Source: CAYZED01 sp964477445 (GTDB lineage Bacteria; Bacillota; Clostridia; Lutisporales; Lutisporaceae). From it: DNA of 64,000 nt. Positions within the stretch are counted from its first letter, which is position 1. Each line of letters opens with the position of its first letter. A program made the position numbers and the translations under genes. The DNA lies in contig CAYZED010000001.1 in NCBI GenBank assembly GCA_964477445.1, forward strand, positions 222,773-286,772. The letters run 5' to 3'. The notes beneath the pieces were generated by a model. It did not search any database, was not told where the DNA came from, and saw only the letters and a program-made list of their open reading frames with translations. This document shows, piece by piece, positions 46,753-53,972 of the stretch.

Positions 46753-46888
46753 CCAAAAACCAACAAAATATTTTGTTGATAATGAAATGTCGGAAATGTA
46801 TAAGAATCAGACTAGCGAGTTGTTGCGTGATGAAGAATTTAAGTTTGGAGAGCGATTAAGATTAAAATTGAATAGGAGGAAAAACTAA
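46753..46888 (+). pseudogene. Fragment of a duplicated esterase gene
   Basis: Bases 46753-46860 closely match 43834-43941 inside the PAF-acetylhydrolase-like gene (about 85 percent by eye), in the same frame, including KPTKYFVDNEMSEMYK. Homology starts and ends abruptly. The frame stays open to a TAA at 46886-46888 that overlaps the next ATG. The remainder of the gene is absent. It is either a relic of a second esterase copy or a small partial duplication. Confidence 0.85.
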
Positions 46889-47673
46889 TGAACGAAATAA
46901 TTAAAAACAGAGAAATCATGAAAACGAAAATGAAAGAGCATGGTTTAGAAGAGTCGGATTTTGATCGGAAAATACCTAAACCTTCAAGTGTGAAATACCC
47001 TTTTGAAGGCTCGAAAATAATCGACTTGATTAAAGTTGATCAGAGTTTAATCGAGAAAATGACTGAAGAGGGTTCTATTAAGAAAAACGATATCTTTAGC
47101 ATAATAAATGATAGGAAATCCAGACGGAATTTTAATGATCAATCTATCACTTTGGATGAACTTTCTTTTTTGCTGTGGGCGACACAAGGTATTAAAGAAG
47201 TTAGAGGTAGCTATGCCATAACTTTTAGGACTGTTCCTTCTGGAGGATCGCTTCATGCTTTTGAAACCTACTTGGTCATACAAAGAGTTGAAGGTCTTGA
47301 AGCTGGGGTATATCACTATTTACCACTTACCCATCAATTGGAATTGATATTTACTAAAGTAGAAAAAAGGGTAGACCTAAAAAAAGAAATAATTGAAAGC
47401 ACATTGGGACAAAAATGGGCAGGTACAGCAGCAGTTACTTTTTTCTGGTCGGCCATTCCTTATAGAAGTGAGTGGAAGTACAAAACTCACTCACATAAGA
47501 TTATGCTTCTAGACGCTGGGCATGTATGTCAAAATCTATACTTGGCTTGTGAGTCGATTGGATCGGGGGTTTGTGCTATAGATGCATATGACCAAAAATA
47601 TTCCGATGATTTTATTGGGCTAGATGGATTGAATGAATTTGTAGTGTATATTGCAGGTATGGGTAGAGTTTAG
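46888..47673 (+). CDS. SagB-type nitroreductase-family oxidoreductase
   Basis: The 261-residue protein has a nitroreductase-fold FMN domain with the SagB/ThcOx pattern: NDRKSRRNF near residue 71, LSFLLWATQGI, TFRTVPSGGSLHAFETYL and a C-terminal LDAGHVCQNLYLACESIG. SagB proteins oxidise thiazolines and oxazolines in peptide toxins, but no cyclodehydratase or precursor gene is near. This one more likely belongs to the stand-alone group of unknown substrate. AGGAGG lies upstream of ATG. Confidence 0.85.
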   Translation: MNEIIKNREIMKTKMKEHGLEESDFDRKIPKPSSVKYPFEGSKIIDLIKVDQSLIEKMTEEGSIKKNDIFSIINDRKSRRNFNDQSITLDELSFLLWATQGIKEVRGSYAITFRTVPSGGSLHAFETYLVIQRVEGLEAGVYHYLPLTHQLELIFTKVEKRVDLKKEIIESTLGQKWAGTAAVTFFWSAIPYRSEWKYKTHSHKIMLLDAGHVCQNLYLACESIGSGVCAIDAYDQKYSDDFIGLDGLNEFVVYIAGMGRV

Positions 47674-47841
47674 TGAAATGAAATTTGAGTCCATTAAAAA
47701 AAGGATGCATCATAAGTAAGCACTTTTTCAATAAAAATTTGGTGAAATGCCATATTTTTTGATTCTCTCAATTTCAATTTATGTTATAATGAATGTAAAT
47801 GATGGGTAAAGTAATATAAAAAACTTCAAGGGGGTGGGCAT

Positions 47842-48099
47842 ATGGATAAGAATTTTGAAGAAACTATGAACTTTAAATTGGAAAAAGAGAAGGACTATGT
47901 GGCTTCGGAGATTATCATTAAGGTTTATGAAGCGCTAAAAGAAAAGGGATATAATCCCATAAATCAAATAGTTGGATACATTTTATCTGGCGATCCGACT
48001 TATATTACTAGCCATAATAATGCCCGTAGTTTAATCAGAAAATTGGAAAGAGATGAACTACTTGAAGAATTGGTTAGAGAGTACGTAAAAAATTACTAA
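47842..48099 (+). CDS. ireB: IreB-family regulatory phosphoprotein (UPF0297)
   Basis: The 85-residue protein is a near-complete match in pattern to the YrzL/IreB family, with YNPINQIVGYILSGDPTYIT and NNARSLIRKLERDELLEEL. In Enterococcus IreB is a substrate of the kinase IreK and affects cephalosporin resistance. AAGGGGGTGGG precedes the ATG. It normally lies directly after alaS and before ruvX; here both joints are interrupted. Confidence 0.93.
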   Translation: MDKNFEETMNFKLEKEKDYVASEIIIKVYEALKEKGYNPINQIVGYILSGDPTYITSHNNARSLIRKLERDELLEELVREYVKNY

Positions 48100-48105
48100 A
48101 GAACA

Positions 48106-48134
48106 AGCTGGGAGTTTTACTTCCAGCTCTTTTT
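48106..48134 (+). terminator. Terminator after ireB
   Basis: AGCTGGGAG and CTTCCAGCT form a 9-bp stem with one G-U pair and a five-base loop, then CTTTTT. It separates ireB from the following genes. Confidence 0.88.
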
Positions 48135-48149
48135 ATTGTATAGGAAGCC

Positions 48150-48257
48150 CTCATGAAATGCTTTTCACAAAGCAGAATGAAAATACTCATGAAATGCTTT
48201 TCGCAAAGCAGAATGAAAACCCTCATGAAATGCTTTTCGCAAAGTAGAATGAAAATA
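48150..48257. repeat. 3 x 36-bp intergenic tandem repeat with internal hairpins
   Basis: Three contiguous 36-bp units (48150, 48186, 48222) differ at a few bases. Each includes TGCTTTTCGCAAAGCA or a near copy, which folds as a 6-bp stem with four-base loop. There are no spacers. On the minus strand the repeat gives a false frame rich in CEKHFM. Confidence 0.93.
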
Positions 48258-48284
48258 CAAGGTTTGATTTCGGAGGTGACTTGA

Positions 48285-49256
48285 ATGTTGGAGAAAAAAG
48301 TATTAGGATTGACTGGAATTGAAGTTTCAGAAATTTGCTTTGGTTCCCTTACTTTAGGGCCGCTCCAAGCAAGAATGAGTTTAGGTGATGGAAGCAATTT
48401 GCTAGAATATGCCTTTAGCAGAGGTATAAATTTTATTGATACAGCTGAGTATTATGAAACTTATCCATATATTAAAGAATTTTTGAGGGATAAAATAGAA
48501 AAGGTAAAAATAAATAGAGAAGATATTGTTATTGCAACGAAATCTTTTGCTTTTGACAAAAAGGGTGCTGAAAGAAGTCTTGGAAGAGCTATGAAAGAAA
48601 TGGGTGTTAGCTATTTAGATGTATTTCTTCTTCATGAGCAGGAAAGTGAGCACACTATCAGGGGGCATTGGGAGGCGGCTGAATACTTTATTAAAGCCAA
48701 AGAAAAAGGGTATATTAGAGCATTTGGTATTTCGACACATAGTGTTAATGCTGTGCAGGCGGCGTTAAAAATTCCTGAGATTGAGATTATTCACCCTCTT
48801 ATTAATAAAAAAGGGCTGGGAATTATTAATGGAACTAGAGATGAAATGATTCATTCTATTAATTTGGCAAATGAGCTTGGCAAAGGTATTTACGGAATGA
48901 AGGTACTAGGTGGTGGGAACTTAATTAGTGAGTATGAGAGTTCAATGGATTTTGTCCTTGCCTTAAAAAGTCTTCATTCAATTGCTGTTGGGATGCAATC
49001 AAAAGCAGAGATAGATGCGAATATTGAATATGTGAAGAATCGCTCTATAAGCGAAGGTTTAAAAAATATGTTAAAGACAAAAAAAAGAAAATTGCATATT
49101 GAAAAATATTGTAGTGGTTGTGGCATGTGTGTAAATAGGTGTGGATCTGGAGCACTTGAAATAGTAAAGGGTAAAGCAATAGTTAATGTCGATAAATGTG
49201 TTTTGTGTGGTTATTGCTCTGCTGTTTGTAAGGAGTTTTGCATTAAAGTTATTTGA
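48285..49256 (+). CDS. Aldo/keto reductase with C-terminal 4Fe-4S ferredoxin domain
   Basis: The 323-residue protein has an AKR TIM-barrel (GSLTLGP, NFIDTAEYYETYPYI, YLDVFLLHEQE) to about residue 265. It then has two ferredoxin clusters, with CSGCGMCVNRC and CVLCGYCSAVC, near 280-317. The usual catalytic Tyr is plausible in the AEYYE segment. The fusion suggests electron transfer through Fe-S clusters instead of, or besides, NADPH. GGAGGTGAC lies upstream of the ATG. Substrate unknown. Confidence 0.88.
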   Translation: MLEKKVLGLTGIEVSEICFGSLTLGPLQARMSLGDGSNLLEYAFSRGINFIDTAEYYETYPYIKEFLRDKIEKVKINREDIVIATKSFAFDKKGAERSLGRAMKEMGVSYLDVFLLHEQESEHTIRGHWEAAEYFIKAKEKGYIRAFGISTHSVNAVQAALKIPEIEIIHPLINKKGLGIINGTRDEMIHSINLANELGKGIYGMKVLGGGNLISEYESSMDFVLALKSLHSIAVGMQSKAEIDANIEYVKNRSISEGLKNMLKTKKRKLHIEKYCSGCGMCVNRCGSGALEIVKGKAIVNVDKCVLCGYCSAVCKEFCIKVI

Positions 49257-49293
49257 ATTCGGTATTTGTAATAAATGAAATGGAGATATTTAT

Positions 49294-49710
49294 ATGAGGA
49301 TGATGGGACTAGATGTTGGTGATGCAACTATAGGAGTTGCAGTTAGCGATTTGTTGGGAATAACTGCTCAAGGAGTTGAAACTATAAGGCGCAGTGATGA
49401 AGACGCTGATTTTAAAAGATTAGCAAAATTGATATTGGAAAAAAATGTTACCACTATTGTAATTGGATTTCCAAAAAACATGAATAATACTATTGGACCA
49501 AGAGCAGAAGCAAGTATGGCTTTTTCAGAAAAAGTAAAAGAAAAATTCCCGAATGTGAAGGTAGTTCTTTGGGATGAAAGATTGACTACGGCAGCTGCTA
49601 GAAGGACTTTAATAGAAGGTGATGTAAGACGTGAAAAAAGAAAGAAATCAATAGATATGTTGGCAGCGGTTCTTATTCTTGAAGGATATATGGCAGTATC
49701 TTCAAGGTAG
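49294..49710 (+). CDS. ruvX: Holliday junction resolvase-like protein RuvX/YqgF
   Basis: The 138-residue RNase H-fold protein has MGLDVGDATIGVAVSD at its start, the central VIGFPKNMNNTIGPRAEAS and the later WDERLTTAAARRTLIE. The acidic residues in these motifs are the predicted active site. In other bacteria the family is tied to 16S rRNA 5' processing. It is partner by position to ireB and the DUF1292 gene. Confidence 0.94.
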   Translation: MRMMGLDVGDATIGVAVSDLLGITAQGVETIRRSDEDADFKRLAKLILEKNVTTIVIGFPKNMNNTIGPRAEASMAFSEKVKEKFPNVKVVLWDERLTTAAARRTLIEGDVRREKRKKSIDMLAAVLILEGYMAVSSR

Positions 49711-49714
49711 TCTA

Positions 49715-49810
49715 CGATAATGACATCAAAGTAGATAGCGACATTGACATTAAAGTAGGTAGAGACATTGATATTAAAGTAGGTAGCGACATTGACATTA
49801 AAGTAGGTCC
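49715..49810. repeat. 4 x 24-bp tandem repeat after ruvX
   Basis: Four contiguous 24-bp units of the type CGACATTGACATTAAAGTAG plus GTAG start five bases after the ruvX stop. Copies 2 to 4 are nearly identical and copy 1 is more diverged. No open gene of note lies here. Confidence 0.93.
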
Positions 49811-49865
49811 ATTTGTTTAGGCTATCAAAATGGATTCATTTGTAAGCACATAAGAATAGATACTA

Positions 49866-49894
49866 TTGACAGTCTAATTACGTTATTATACAAT
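49866..49894 (+). promoter_or_regulatory. Promoter of the DUF1292 gene
   Basis: A consensus -35 element TTGACA (49866-49871), a 17-bp spacer and TACAAT (49889-49894) lie about 30 bases before the start codon. Confidence 0.75.
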
Positions 49895-49926
49895 TGCCTT
49901 AGCATTAAGAAATGAGGTGCATTAAT

Positions 49927-50205
49927 ATGCAAGATGATTTAGAGATTATTGAATTATTTGACGAGAATGGTGAAAAGCAAGAGTTTGAGCTTTTAGCTAC
50001 TTTTGATGTGGAAGATACAGAATATGCAGTTCTGGTTCCTTTTGATCCAGAAAGAGATCCAGATGCAGAAGAGGTTGACGAAGCATATATTTTGAGAATA
50101 GAACATGAAGATGATGAAGAAGTTCTTGTAGCTATCGAAGACGAAGATGAGCTTAATATGGCAATTGAAGCATATGAAGAGCTTGTTAAAGAGGAATGTA
50201 ATTAG
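49927..50205 (+). CDS. DUF1292-family acidic protein (YrzB-like)
   Basis: ATG 49927 has GAGGTG seven bases upstream; an earlier ATG at 49912 lies across that site. The 92-residue acidic protein has the DUF1292 pattern (IELFDENGEKQEFELLATFD, YAVLVPFD, EAYILRIEHE). Function is unknown; it regularly follows ireB and ruvX in Firmicutes. Confidence 0.9.
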   Translation: MQDDLEIIELFDENGEKQEFELLATFDVEDTEYAVLVPFDPERDPDAEEVDEAYILRIEHEDDEEVLVAIEDEDELNMAIEAYEELVKEECN

Positions 50206-50221
50206 CATTCTGAGAATGATG

Positions 50222-50253
50222 ACTTCCCTGCAGAGATGTTGGGGAGTTTTTTT
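50222..50253 (+). terminator. Terminator after the DUF1292 gene
   Basis: ACTTCCC and GGGGAGT pair (one G-U) around a 12-base loop, followed by six or more T. Confidence 0.8.
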
Positions 50254-50283
50254 GTAATAAAAATATACTTGGAGGGATTGTTT

Positions 50284-50994
50284 ATGAACTCAAATAAGAA
50301 TTACGAGCTATTAAGAACAAGACTAGAACTACTAAGCGATGAAGATCTAATAGAGTTTTACTTGATTGAGGGCGAAGAATTTCTAGAAGAAGCTAAAGAT
50401 ATAATACGTGAAGAGCTTGATAGACGTGGGATTCAAGAAAACAGAGTGCAAGCAGTTCTTGAAGAAATGAAAAGTGAAACTTTTGATCATTCTTTATCTG
50501 GTGAGGGTTATGAGGGACATCATTTAAATGAAGATGGAGAAGTAGAAGATGAAATCACAGATGAACCTTTAAAAGCTGAAGATTTTGCTTCTATAGGATT
50601 GGTTTTGCTTGGAACTTATACTTCTGATGATGAAGCAATAATTACTGAACAAAAATTATTCTCGCATAAAATAGAACCAGTTAGAAATATTGTTAATGAT
50701 AATATAGAACTTTTTGTACATTCTGATGATTTTGAATTGTCAAAGAAAGTACTTGAAGGAAATTTATATATTGAAGAGCTGGATAATGAAGATATCCAAG
50801 CTTTGAATCAGGCTGAAGCAGAACTTGGAATCGACGTCGAAGATAAAGAAGAAAGTTTTGAAGAAGATAGTGATAATATCGAAAATGAATTCTATGGTTC
50901 TGGTAAAAAACGTAGTTTCAATGACTATGTACTTCCTGGAATTATATTAATACTATTTATAATGATCGTTTCTATGGCACTTAATAATAGATAA
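50284..50994 (+). CDS. Acidic tail-anchored protein with DUF2007-like segment
   Basis: ATG 50284 has GGAGGG seven bases upstream. The 236-residue product has an acidic helical N-terminus (LLSDEDLIEFYLIEGEEFLE), a middle segment (about 112-165) resembling DUF2007 in pattern (LLGTYTSDDEAIITEQKLF), an acidic stretch and a C-terminal membrane helix (about 213-232). I do not know its role. It may be a regulator held at the membrane. Confidence 0.65.
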   Translation: MNSNKNYELLRTRLELLSDEDLIEFYLIEGEEFLEEAKDIIREELDRRGIQENRVQAVLEEMKSETFDHSLSGEGYEGHHLNEDGEVEDEITDEPLKAEDFASIGLVLLGTYTSDDEAIITEQKLFSHKIEPVRNIVNDNIELFVHSDDFELSKKVLEGNLYIEELDNEDIQALNQAEAELGIDVEDKEESFEEDSDNIENEFYGSGKKRSFNDYVLPGIILILFIMIVSMALNNR

Positions 50995-51121
50995 GCTAAT
51001 TATTGAGTATTTAATTAAATGAATTTCATTTAAAATATTTCACAATATTTTAACGAGGGTTTGTTGTTTCGCTGCAAGAACATTGGTATACTTTAAATAT
51101 ACTAAAATTGGGAGGAACATT

Positions 51122-51634
51122 TTGATTAGAAATAACTTAAGAGCATTAGCCGCTCATTTAACAATTAGCATTTTCTCATTTGCTATTTATTTTTTGACTC
51201 ATATTGCAACGGGCCTCGTAAAAAAAGCATCCCAAGAAGCTTATATTGATATCTCGGATAGAATGATTTACGTTTCTTTGATTTTAATGTTTTTTGCGTT
51301 AATAGGGTATTCGTATATAGGTAGTAAATTCTTGAAGAGTGTCGGAGGCATAGGTAAGAATATGTCCTCAGTTAGTGTAACTTTTTATGCGGGATTATTA
51401 TTGTGGTGTATTTCAGCTTTTTTTGGTGGACACACAGGTTTCGCAATGAACACAGCGTATGGAAGTTGGCAATGGTATCTTATTTTTAATGCTTATTGTC
51501 TTCCTCTGGTAAATGATTTCAATATAACTAATGGTGCAGTTTTACTAATGTTTTCAATACTACCAGCGCTAATAATGGGTCTTTCTATGAAAATTGGCAG
51601 GCTTAATTTGAAGGGCAGGTTATGGTGGAAATGA
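51122..51634 (+). CDS. Multi-pass membrane protein, unknown
   Basis: The start is taken as TTG 51122, six bases after GGGAGG; the frame is open back to 51083 but without a ribosome site. The 170-residue product has four or five membrane helices. I recognise no family. It overlaps the next gene by 13 bases, so the two are probably co-translated. Confidence 0.6.
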   Translation: MIRNNLRALAAHLTISIFSFAIYFLTHIATGLVKKASQEAYIDISDRMIYVSLILMFFALIGYSYIGSKFLKSVGGIGKNMSSVSVTFYAGLLLWCISAFFGGHTGFAMNTAYGSWQWYLIFNAYCLPLVNDFNITNGAVLLMFSILPALIMGLSMKIGRLNLKGRLWWK

Positions 51635-52377
51635 AACCGAAAGATTTTCTTGTTAAACTCCTCAATGAAAACCTTGTTAATGAAATGGAATTGATTGGAT
51701 TTAAGTATGTTGAGAGTAAATTTGAATTCTATAAGAATTACGGTGTTTTAAAGCTTAATATAAGATTCGAATTAGATAAATATACTTTTGGAGACAGATG
51801 TAAGTTAACAACTAACTTTTACTTAACCGCTGATTCATATAGGAAATGGTATTTTGATGAGTGGAAAAAAAATCCAGACGATAATTCTTTTATAAACTTA
51901 CAAGGTGCGGATATCCCAAACTGGAAGAGCCCTAAATGTATTGATTTAAATTTAAACGAACCTGACTCGGCAAAAAATAATATAGATATACTAAAAAAAG
52001 ATATCTTAGAGACTGGAATAAACTTTTTCATAAATTATTCTTACTGGGATTCAGTATCTGATTTTTTATTGAATAAAGAGTGTCCTGATTTTCTTAAAGC
52101 TGGGGATATGAATATTATGGCAAATAAGCATGAACAAGCTTACGAAATCTATAATAGAGGACTTTTGTTTTTTGAATCCTTAGAGGCTAGATCTAATGAA
52201 GATAAACTTTGTATAAGTAATGAGAATAAACTTGGTATAACAGATGAAAATAGACTTGAGATAACAGATGAAAATAGACTTGAGATAACAAATGGAAAAA
52301 AATTTGATATAACAGATATAATAAAATGTAAAGACACTAAAACAGAAATAAATAAGCGTTTAGAGCGATATTTTTAA
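51622..52377 (+). CDS. Unknown protein with C-terminal octapeptide repeats
   Basis: The 251-residue soluble protein starts at ATG 51622 (AAGGG six bases upstream; ATG 51631 is an alternative). Residues 1-190 form a plausible globular domain rich in Trp, Tyr and Phe, possibly DUF4304-like, but I am not sure. Residues 192-231 are five octapeptide repeats of the form (D/N)E(N/D)(R/K)LxIT, encoded by 24-bp units. It overlaps the membrane protein gene and precedes signal peptidase by 22 bases. Confidence 0.65.
   Translation: MVEMKPKDFLVKLLNENLVNEMELIGFKYVESKFEFYKNYGVLKLNIRFELDKYTFGDRCKLTTNFYLTADSYRKWYFDEWKKNPDDNSFINLQGADIPNWKSPKCIDLNLNEPDSAKNNIDILKKDILETGINFFINYSYWDSVSDFLLNKECPDFLKAGDMNIMANKHEQAYEIYNRGLLFFESLEARSNEDKLCISNENKLGITDENRLEITDENRLEITNGKKFDITDIIKCKDTKTEINKRLERYF
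52195..52314 (+). repeat. 5 x 24-bp in-frame tandem repeat
   Basis: Five contiguous 24-bp units starting at 52195, 52219, 52243, 52267 and 52291 encode NEDKLCIS, NENKLGIT, DENRLEIT twice and NGKKFDIT. Units 3 and 4 are identical, marking a recent duplication. Confidence 0.93.
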
Positions 52378-52399
52378 ATAATAATATAAAGAGGTTAAA

Positions 52400-52942
52400 A
52401 TGAAATTAAGAATAGAAAAATTATTCCAAGGTTGGTTTTTCCCATTAGTATGCGCCATAGTACTAGCTTTGCTAATAAACCGTTTTGTGTTTTTCAAAGT
52501 CACAGTACCTACAGGATCAATGCTTCCGACTATTAAACTTGGAGATCAGCTAATAGTAACTAGGATTTACAATGTCAATAATCTTAAAAGAGGCGATATA
52601 ATAGTTTTTAAATCAGACGAATTAAGAAAAATATTAGTAAAGAGACTTATTGGGCTCCCTGGCGAAAAAGTTGATGTCGAAAAAAATGGTAATGTCTTTA
52701 TTAACGGAAAAAAAATTGATGAACCGTATGTAGTTTATCCAGATGAATATGAAGTTCATTTTGAAGTTCCTGCGAATTCATTTTTGTTTTTCGGGGATAA
52801 TAGAGCAGATTCTTTAGATGCGAGAAAATGGTTCGAACCATATATACCAGCGAATAAAATAATGGGAAAAGCTCAAATTGTTGTATATCCGTTTAAACGA
52901 TTTGGTCAATTTGTTATTGGAAAAGATGCAATAAAAGATTAG
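52400..52942 (+). CDS. lepB: Signal peptidase I
   Basis: The 180-residue protein has one N-terminal membrane helix (about 13-32), nucleophile S40 in VPTGSMLPT, general base K81 in VKRLIGLPGE and the late motif FFGDNRADSLDARKWF. This is the short Firmicute (SipS-like) form. It cleaves Sec signal peptides on the outer face of the membrane. Confidence 0.95.
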   Translation: MKLRIEKLFQGWFFPLVCAIVLALLINRFVFFKVTVPTGSMLPTIKLGDQLIVTRIYNVNNLKRGDIIVFKSDELRKILVKRLIGLPGEKVDVEKNGNVFINGKKIDEPYVVYPDEYEVHFEVPANSFLFFGDNRADSLDARKWFEPYIPANKIMGKAQIVVYPFKRFGQFVIGKDAIKD

Positions 52943-53042
52943 TATTTCACGATTTACATAAATAAACTGTGATTCGAAAATATGAATTATATTATGCGAA
53001 TTAGAATATGCAAAGATTAAGTGGTAGAAAGTGAGACACATA

Positions 53043-53861
53043 ATGAATAATAAAGAAATTAAGTTGGCGGTATTAATTGATGCAGATAACATTTCTCACT
53101 CATACATAAAAGGTATATTAGAAGAAATCGCTAAGTATGGAACGCCTACGATTAAACGAATTTATGCTGATTGGACTAAACCAACTGTTAATGCATGGAA
53201 AAATGTTTTGCTTGAAAACGCTGTTACACCAGTTCAGCAATATAGTTATACCACAGGGAAAAATGCTACAGACTCTGCAATGATTATCGAGGCAATGGAT
53301 ATCCTATATTCAGATAAAGTTGATGGGTTTGTTATAGCGTCTTCTGATAGCGATTTTACGAGGCTTGCTACGCGATTAAGAGAAGCTGGCATGAAAGTAT
53401 ATGGGATGGGAGAAAAGAAGACTCCTAGTCCTTTTAGAGTCGCTTGTGACAAGTTCATATATTTAGAAATCACAGAAACAAAAAAAGGCTCTAAGCAAAT
53501 AAACCCTCAGACAGAAAATCAATCGGAAACTATCACTGTACCTGGAACTAAGACTAATCAGGGTACTAAGACCCAAAAAGAAAACATTCAAACAAAAGAT
53601 AGTAGATCGGGCATTTTGAAAATAGAAGAAAGTGTAATTAACTTAATTGCTAGTTCTATTGATGATGAAACCAGTGAAGATGGATGGGCATATTTATCCG
53701 ATGTAGGGAATTTGATTAGCAGAAAACAACCTGATTTTGACTCCAGAAACTTTGGATTTGATAAATTAAGCCGTTTGATTGAAACTATGAAGCAGTTTGA
53801 AGTTGTAAGGCGCGAGACCAGCACACCTGGAGTGAAACATGTTTATGTAAGGAATAAGTAG
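53043..53861 (+). CDS. NYN-domain (LabA/DUF88) protein with OST-HTH/LOTUS tail
   Basis: The 272-residue protein has a PIN-like NYN nuclease fold (residues 8-145) with acidic residues in LIDADN, TDSAMIIEAMDIL and ASSDSDFTRL. A low-complexity Thr/Gln/Lys linker follows (about 147-187), then a C-terminal OST-HTH/LOTUS-like domain (EDGWAYLSDVGNLI and later FGFDKLSRLIETMKQFEV). The pair suggests RNA binding and possible cleavage. Start ATG 53043 is preferred to GTG 53031; the ribosome site is weak. Confidence 0.85.
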   Translation: MNNKEIKLAVLIDADNISHSYIKGILEEIAKYGTPTIKRIYADWTKPTVNAWKNVLLENAVTPVQQYSYTTGKNATDSAMIIEAMDILYSDKVDGFVIASSDSDFTRLATRLREAGMKVYGMGEKKTPSPFRVACDKFIYLEITETKKGSKQINPQTENQSETITVPGTKTNQGTKTQKENIQTKDSRSGILKIEESVINLIASSIDDETSEDGWAYLSDVGNLISRKQPDFDSRNFGFDKLSRLIETMKQFEVVRRETSTPGVKHVYVRNK

Positions 53862-53888
53862 AATAAAGAAGATAAAAAGAAAAAATGG

Positions 53889-53925
53889 AAACTGATTTGT
53901 GAGTGATTGCAGATCAGTTTTTTTT
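53889..53925. terminator. Terminator between convergent genes
   Basis: AACTGATTTG pairs with CAGATCAGTT (one G-U pair) over a nine-base loop, and is followed by eight T. It ends the NYN gene and may serve the opposing AEC gene in reverse. Confidence 0.85.
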
Positions 53926-53972
53926 ATATCTTCGAAAACGGGCAGAATTTGAGAAGTTTTAAATAAACAATG

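Noticed and set aside
48150..48257. CRISPR-like array of 36-bp repeats
   Set aside because: The units are directly contiguous with no spacers, and no cas genes are present.
48074..48397. Minus-strand frame with repeated CEKHFM segments
   Set aside because: It is produced by reading the intergenic tandem repeat in reverse and has no start signal.
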